A stretch of DNA of 26,061 nucleotides from Deltaproteobacteria bacterium (GTDB lineage Bacteria; Myxococcota; Polyangia; Haliangiales; Haliangiaceae). This document shows, in pieces, positions 21,943 to 26,061 of the stretch; position 1 is the first letter of the stretch, and every line of letters starts with the position of its first letter. The notes beneath the pieces are model-generated. The model ran no database searches. It was not told where the DNA came from and worked only from the letters and a program-made list of their open reading frames with translations. The translations under genes were made by a program, and so were the position numbers. The stretch is taken from positions 1 to 26,061 of the forward strand of contig JAGSPR010000036.1 of assembly GCA_018262455.1 (NCBI GenBank), given 5' to 3'.

Positions 21943-23601
21943 TCACATGCAAGACGCGGCGATGGTGAGCTTGAACTTCTTGAGCTCGCCGTCGGATTCG
22001 GTGGGACCGCGGACGATGTCCTTGAAGCACTTGATGTCCCTCAGGGCCGAGACCACGAGGTCGATCTCTTCGGGTGTCTTGACGGTGCCGGAGAGCTCGA
22101 CGCGCTGATCGGTGATGTCGAGCTTGTCGATGTCGAGGGTGATCTTTTCTTTGGCCGGCACCTTGCTCGAGATCTCGAGCAGGATGTCGTAGGCGGTCGA
22201 TCTCGGCAGCGGCGACGCGGCCACACCGCCCGCGGACCCACCGCTCGATGCGATGATCTCGTCGGCGGTCTTCGCCTTGCCGTTGAACGCGTCCGCACTC
22301 TCGGTCGCAAGCCGCGCCGACAGCGTCTTCTCTGCCTTCTGCAGCCGGTACAGGTCCGCGTAGGCGCTCACGGCGGCGAACGCGGCGATCGCGAGCACCG
22401 CGGCGCCGAGCGGGACGGCCTTCGCGCGCAGGAACGAAAGGTCCATCTTGACCGCGAGCGATCCGGACCGCAGGTCGAACATCGGCCTGCCGCCCGCGGC
22501 GTCGTACGCCATGCCGATCGTCAGCGCCGCGCTATCGATCGGCAGCGTGGCCGCGACCTCGCCGAGCTTGGGGCCGGCGAACGCGACCATGTCGTCCGAC
22601 GACAGCCGCCACGTCGGCATGCCGAGCTGCTCGGTGAGGAACGAAGCCATGCCGCGCAGCCGCGAACCGCCACCGACGATCACCGCCGAGGTGACGGTGA
22701 AGCCGGTCCGGGCACGACATGCGGCGAGGGTCTGCCTCAGATCGCGCGCGAACGGCTGGAGCTCGCCGATCGTGACCTGATGGATCCGGGTCCACGCCTC
22801 GGAGGTGGCGGGCTCGGCCCCAGAGGCGACAAAGCCATCGCTGTGCTTCGCCCGTTCGGCATCTTCCCACGGCAGCTTCCAGTGCCGCGCGATCGCCTCG
22901 GTGACCTGCTTGCCAGCGCGCGCCACACTGCGGCTGAAGATCGCCTTGCCCGCCGCGATGACCACCACATCCGTGCGCTCGTGTCCGATGTCGATGACGG
23001 CGACGGCTCCGTCGCTACGGGCGCGGACCAGCGAGGGCGTGCGCTCGACCAGCCGCACGGCAGCGCCACCGCATGCGAGTACGCCGCGCGCGACAAACCC
23101 GGCACCCTTGGCCGACTCGATCACCTGCAGCGCGCGGTCGCGGCGCATCGCGTAGGTCAGCACGCGCATTCCCTCGGTCGGCGGGGCCACGCGACCACGC
23201 GTTCCCGGCGCGTCCGGTGTGACCGGGCCGATCGCAGCGGGCACGGGTAGCTGCTCGAACGTGTAGACCATCTCGTCGATGTCGACCGGGACCACGCCCT
23301 CGAGCTCGCCGGCGACCGCCTTGTCGAGATCCGCGCGTCGCAGGTTCTTGAACGGGAACTCGATGACCTGGGTGAAGACCTGGTCACCGTAGACGCCCAT
23401 GTAGCCGTTCTCGTCGCGCAGCCGGAGCTCCTCGATCATCGAGGCGAGGACCGCCCGCGCGCGGGTCTCGACGGGTTCGTCACCCGGCGGGACAAGCCGC
23501 TCGACGACATTGAGGAGCGTCGCACCACGAATGCCGGGGCTTGCGATGGCCAGCTTGACGCTCCATGCACCGAGATCGACCGCGAAGACACGAGTCGCCA
23601 T
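21943..23601 (-). CDS. gspL: Type II secretion system protein GspL (PilM-like actin fold with periplasmic domain)
   Basis: Links the cytoplasmic ATPase GspE to the inner-membrane platform. The 552-residue protein has an actin/FtsA-like cytoplasmic domain: FAVDLGAWSVKLAIA, AVAVIDIGHERTDVVVI, and VIVGGGSRLRGMASFL, all matching PilM-type nucleotide-fold motifs. A membrane helix follows at about residues 393-412 (VPLGAAVLAIAAFAAVSAYA), then a coiled segment (LYRLQKAEKTLSARL) and a periplasmic ferredoxin-like domain with VELSGTVKTPEEIDLVV, as in PilN. The frame is open far upstream, but the ATG at 23601 overlaps the gspK stop as TAATG, a classical coupling signal, and begins directly with the first fold strand. 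Confidence 0.9.
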   Translation of the reverse strand: MATRVFAVDLGAWSVKLAIASPGIRGATLLNVVERLVPPGDEPVETRARAVLASMIEELRLRDENGYMGVYGDQVFTQVIEFPFKNLRRADLDKAVAGELEGVVPVDIDEMVYTFEQLPVPAAIGPVTPDAPGTRGRVAPPTEGMRVLTYAMRRDRALQVIESAKGAGFVARGVLACGGAAVRLVERTPSLVRARSDGAVAVIDIGHERTDVVVIAAGKAIFSRSVARAGKQVTEAIARHWKLPWEDAERAKHSDGFVASGAEPATSEAWTRIHQVTIGELQPFARDLRQTLAACRARTGFTVTSAVIVGGGSRLRGMASFLTEQLGMPTWRLSSDDMVAFAGPKLGEVAATLPIDSAALTIGMAYDAAGGRPMFDLRSGSLAVKMDLSFLRAKAVPLGAAVLAIAAFAAVSAYADLYRLQKAEKTLSARLATESADAFNGKAKTADEIIASSGGSAGGVAASPLPRSTAYDILLEISSKVPAKEKITLDIDKLDITDQRVELSGTVKTPEEIDLVVSALRDIKCFKDIVRGPTESDGELKKFKLTIAASCM

Positions 23602-24956
23602 TAATCTTCCCTCAGGTAAACCCACGCACCCTTGGGAGCGGGAGGCTTGCGGACGTTCTGGTTGACCACCTTGGTGTCCCACACCGCGGTGATCGTGCTG
23701 CGGATCGGAGGGAACACCGGGTTCCCGGCGGCATCCTTCTGCTTGCGCTCGATCTCGCCCCACGCTTCGACGCGATACGTCCGGCGCGGTCCGGCGGTGG
23801 TCATCTGAGACAGCTTCTGCTTGTCGAGCTCGAGCTTGAGCTTGTCGCCGCCAGTCAGGCCCGGGACCCCGGCGTTGACCGCCGCACCCGCCGCGCTGCC
23901 CGCCTGCGACCCGCTCTGCCCTGCAAGCGAGCCGAGCGAGGCTCCCGGATCCTTCACGTACTCGATGAAGTCGTCGATGGTCTGGAACTGCATGCCGAAC
24001 TGCTTGGCGCGGGCGACGATCGACGCGAGCGCGAACAGCTTCTTGGGATCTTGGACCACCGGATCATTCGGGTTCTTCGCCGCAAGAAACAGGATCGCGG
24101 CGACCAGCTGACTGTTCGACAGCGCCGAGAGGTTCACCTTGCACGCGCCGTAGACGGTGAAGCCGCTGCCAAACAGCGACCAGAATCGATCATCGATGCC
24201 ACGCACGAGCTTGAGCTCGCCGAGCGAGTCCAGGTAGTTGTTCTTCGGGCGATACGGATCCTTGAGGCTCTCGTAGCCGTAGTCCTCGCTGGTGCCGCGC
24301 TCGCGGTTCTTCAGGCTGTTGCTGTCGATGTAGTCGGCGATCGCCGCAACCTGAAGCGCCCGATCGCGGCGGTACCCCTCGGCATCCGCCTCCTCGAACA
24401 CGGGATCGTAGGCGTTGAAGTACACCAGGGCATCGAGCGCGCTCTTGAACGTCGCGGCCGTCGCGTCGTTGCCGTTGAAGCAGTTGACGTTGAGCTTGTC
24501 GTCCTCTGTGGTGATCTGCTGGTTGACGATGCCGCACGTGCCGATATCGGCGCCCAGGCCTTTGACCGAGCTCGGGCTGAATCCGACGGCTGACTTGACC
24601 TCCTCTGCACCGCCACAGAAGGCGAGGACCACCTGATCCGCGAAGTCGGTGATCTGGACCTGCCCCCGGAGCTGCTTGATGTTGTCGATCCGCTGCTGCA
24701 GCCGGATCACGAGCTCCGCCAGGTTGGTCGCCGAGCGAGCGAGGAAGTGGGAGCGCATCTGGTCGCGACCGTTGGCCGCCGCGAACAGGTCGATGTTCGT
24801 CTCGGTGCCAAATTGGCTCGTCATGACCAGGATGATCGCCAAAGCGACGAGCACCGCCAGCAACGCGACGCCCCGCTGCTTGCGCCGACGCTGTCGCATG
24901 CGCCTGGGACCGCGTGCGCGGGTGAGGAAGTCCCAGATGACGGCGAGCGGCTTCAT
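23601..24956 (-). CDS. gspK: Type II secretion system minor pseudopilin GspK
   Basis: GspK sits at the tip of the pseudopilus with GspI and GspJ. The 451-residue protein begins at the ATG at 24956, overlapping the gspJ stop (ATGA). It has a long basic leader of 29 residues (RARGPRRMRQRRRKQRG) cut by prepilin peptidase before VALLAVLVALAIILV. As expected for GspK, position 5 of the mature protein is not Glu. The large globular part includes ARSATNLAELVIRL, ALQVAAIADYIDSN, and a C-terminal strand pair TYRVEAWGEIERK. It contains a Gly/Ser/Ala-rich insertion (SLAGQSGSQAGSAAGAA), which lengthens it beyond the usual 300-350 residues. Confidence 0.92.
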   Translation of the reverse strand: MKPLAVIWDFLTRARGPRRMRQRRRKQRGVALLAVLVALAIILVMTSQFGTETNIDLFAAANGRDQMRSHFLARSATNLAELVIRLQQRIDNIKQLRGQVQITDFADQVVLAFCGGAEEVKSAVGFSPSSVKGLGADIGTCGIVNQQITTEDDKLNVNCFNGNDATAATFKSALDALVYFNAYDPVFEEADAEGYRRDRALQVAAIADYIDSNSLKNRERGTSEDYGYESLKDPYRPKNNYLDSLGELKLVRGIDDRFWSLFGSGFTVYGACKVNLSALSNSQLVAAILFLAAKNPNDPVVQDPKKLFALASIVARAKQFGMQFQTIDDFIEYVKDPGASLGSLAGQSGSQAGSAAGAAVNAGVPGLTGGDKLKLELDKQKLSQMTTAGPRRTYRVEAWGEIERKQKDAAGNPVFPPIRSTITAVWDTKVVNQNVRKPPAPKGAWVYLRED

Positions 24957-25626
24957 TGGACGAAGTTCAGCGGTTCCTGCAGCAGGATCCGTGCCTGGGT
25001 GGTGAGCTTGTAGTCCTTGCCAGAGAACGGGTCCTTGACCACCACGGTGATCCGCACCCGGCTCGGCAGCCAGCCCTTCTGGCCGTCGGACTGCGTCGTA
25101 TCCCAGGTGTCTTGCCACTCGGCGTTCTTCCAGTTCCAGAACTCGAGCTTCGCGCTGGTGACGTCGCTGACGAGGACGTCGTACTCGGAGGGCTCGTCCT
25201 CCGGTAGATTGTAGGAAGGCCGCCGCTGTTCTCGTCGTACCCAGTCGAATGTCTTGGTCTCGGGATCGAGGTGACCGATGTACGAGATCACGGTCTGCTC
25301 GGACTCGTTGGCGTCGGCCCACAGCACCCGATGCCCGAGCGTCGAGAACCGGATCTCGGGCAGCTTCCCGGTCGCCTTCGCCACGAACATCGTGCGCGGG
25401 TGGGACGCGTTCTGATCCTCGTTCTTCGACAGGTAGGCCGATTCGAAGTCGCTGACGATCCGCTGGAGCGCCATGCGCAGCTCGTGGTTGCGCTGCTCGA
25501 AGCTCGTGAACGTACCGCGCACCTTGCTGGTGTTCGAGATCGTCGACCAGGTCAGCATCATCATGGTCGCGAGGATCGCGCTCGCGATCATCACCTCCAT
25601 CAGGGTAAGCCCCGCCTGGCGACGTC

Positions 25627-25630
<4 letters not shown>
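24953..25630 (-). CDS. gspJ: Type II secretion system minor pseudopilin GspJ
   Basis: A minor pseudopilin of the tip complex, 225 residues. The leader MRRRQAG is short and basic, with cleavage expected after Gly7; the mature protein begins LTLMEVMIASAILATMMML, a prepilin N-terminal helix with the conserved Glu at +5. The globular domain is beta-rich, with VLVSDVTSAKLEFWNW and VRITVVVKDPFSG, where GspJ typically has the strand pair before a C-terminal tail. It starts four bases inside the gspI stop (ATGA) and overlaps gspK in the same way, so gspI-J-K-L are translationally coupled. Confidence 0.92.

Positions 25631-26061
<431 letters not shown>

Noticed and set aside
21739..23250. 503-codon plus-strand open frame opposite gspM and gspL
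   Set aside because: Antisense to actin-fold motifs of gspL; no independent support.

Overview
The window is very GC-rich DNA, strongly GC-biased at third codon positions, with almost no intergenic space. Long open frames lie antisense to most genes; these are composition shadows and are not annotated. The gene content points to a Myxococcota-type bacterium: a membrane-tethered Ser/Thr kinase homologue with a PP2C phosphatase, several FHA proteins, a PilZ/receiver protein, and a type II secretion operon that includes gspN. This assignment is an inference; there is no rRNA or marker tree. I see no tRNA, rRNA, CRISPR array, insertion sequence, phage gene or origin.

Layout. 1-2865 (+): the end of a GlcD-like FAD oxidase, then a large SAM-methyltransferase-domain protein. 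2875-3801 (-): a putative lipoprotein whose start codon overlaps the start codon of the divergent nth gene. 3800-7416 (+): a tight four-gene operon of endonuclease III, a Nudix hydrolase, a lysine 2,3-aminomutase-like radical SAM enzyme and epoxyqueuosine reductase. 7358-7702 (-): a small c-type cytochrome lipoprotein. 7894-10041 (+): a kinase homologue with a substituted catalytic aspartate, a possible 26-residue ORF and a PP2C phosphatase, all translationally linked; then a DUF2007 protein. 10338-11804 (-): two FHA proteins. 11962-12267 (+): a thioredoxin-like 2Fe-2S ferredoxin. 12273-13983 (-): a PilZ/pseudo-receiver protein and a SprT-like metallopeptidase. 14293-16089 (+): aspS. 16140-18022 (-): an HtrA-like protease and a homologue whose catalytic serine is alanine. 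18252-18881 (+): a LuxR-type regulator. 18796-19278 (-): an alkyltransferase-like DNA repair protein. 19293-19955 (+): a MoaD-MoaE fusion. 19964-26061 (-): gspI(partial)-J-K-L-M-N.

Two themes stand out. First, several proteins keep a family fold but lose a key residue: the kinase HRD aspartate, the HtrA serine, the MGMT cysteine (normal for ATL proteins), the receiver aspartate in the PilZ protein, and the FHA arginine in the zinc-ribbon FHA protein. These probably work by binding or scaffolding. Second, Gly-rich dipeptide tracts encoded by tandem hexanucleotides occur in GspI and in the lipoprotein signal peptide, and other T2SS proteins carry Gly/Ser-rich segments.

The strongest candidates for something undescribed are the co-translated protease/pseudoprotease pair and the pseudokinase/mini-ORF/phosphatase module beside the FHA genes. 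Both are hypotheses read from motifs, with no searches run.
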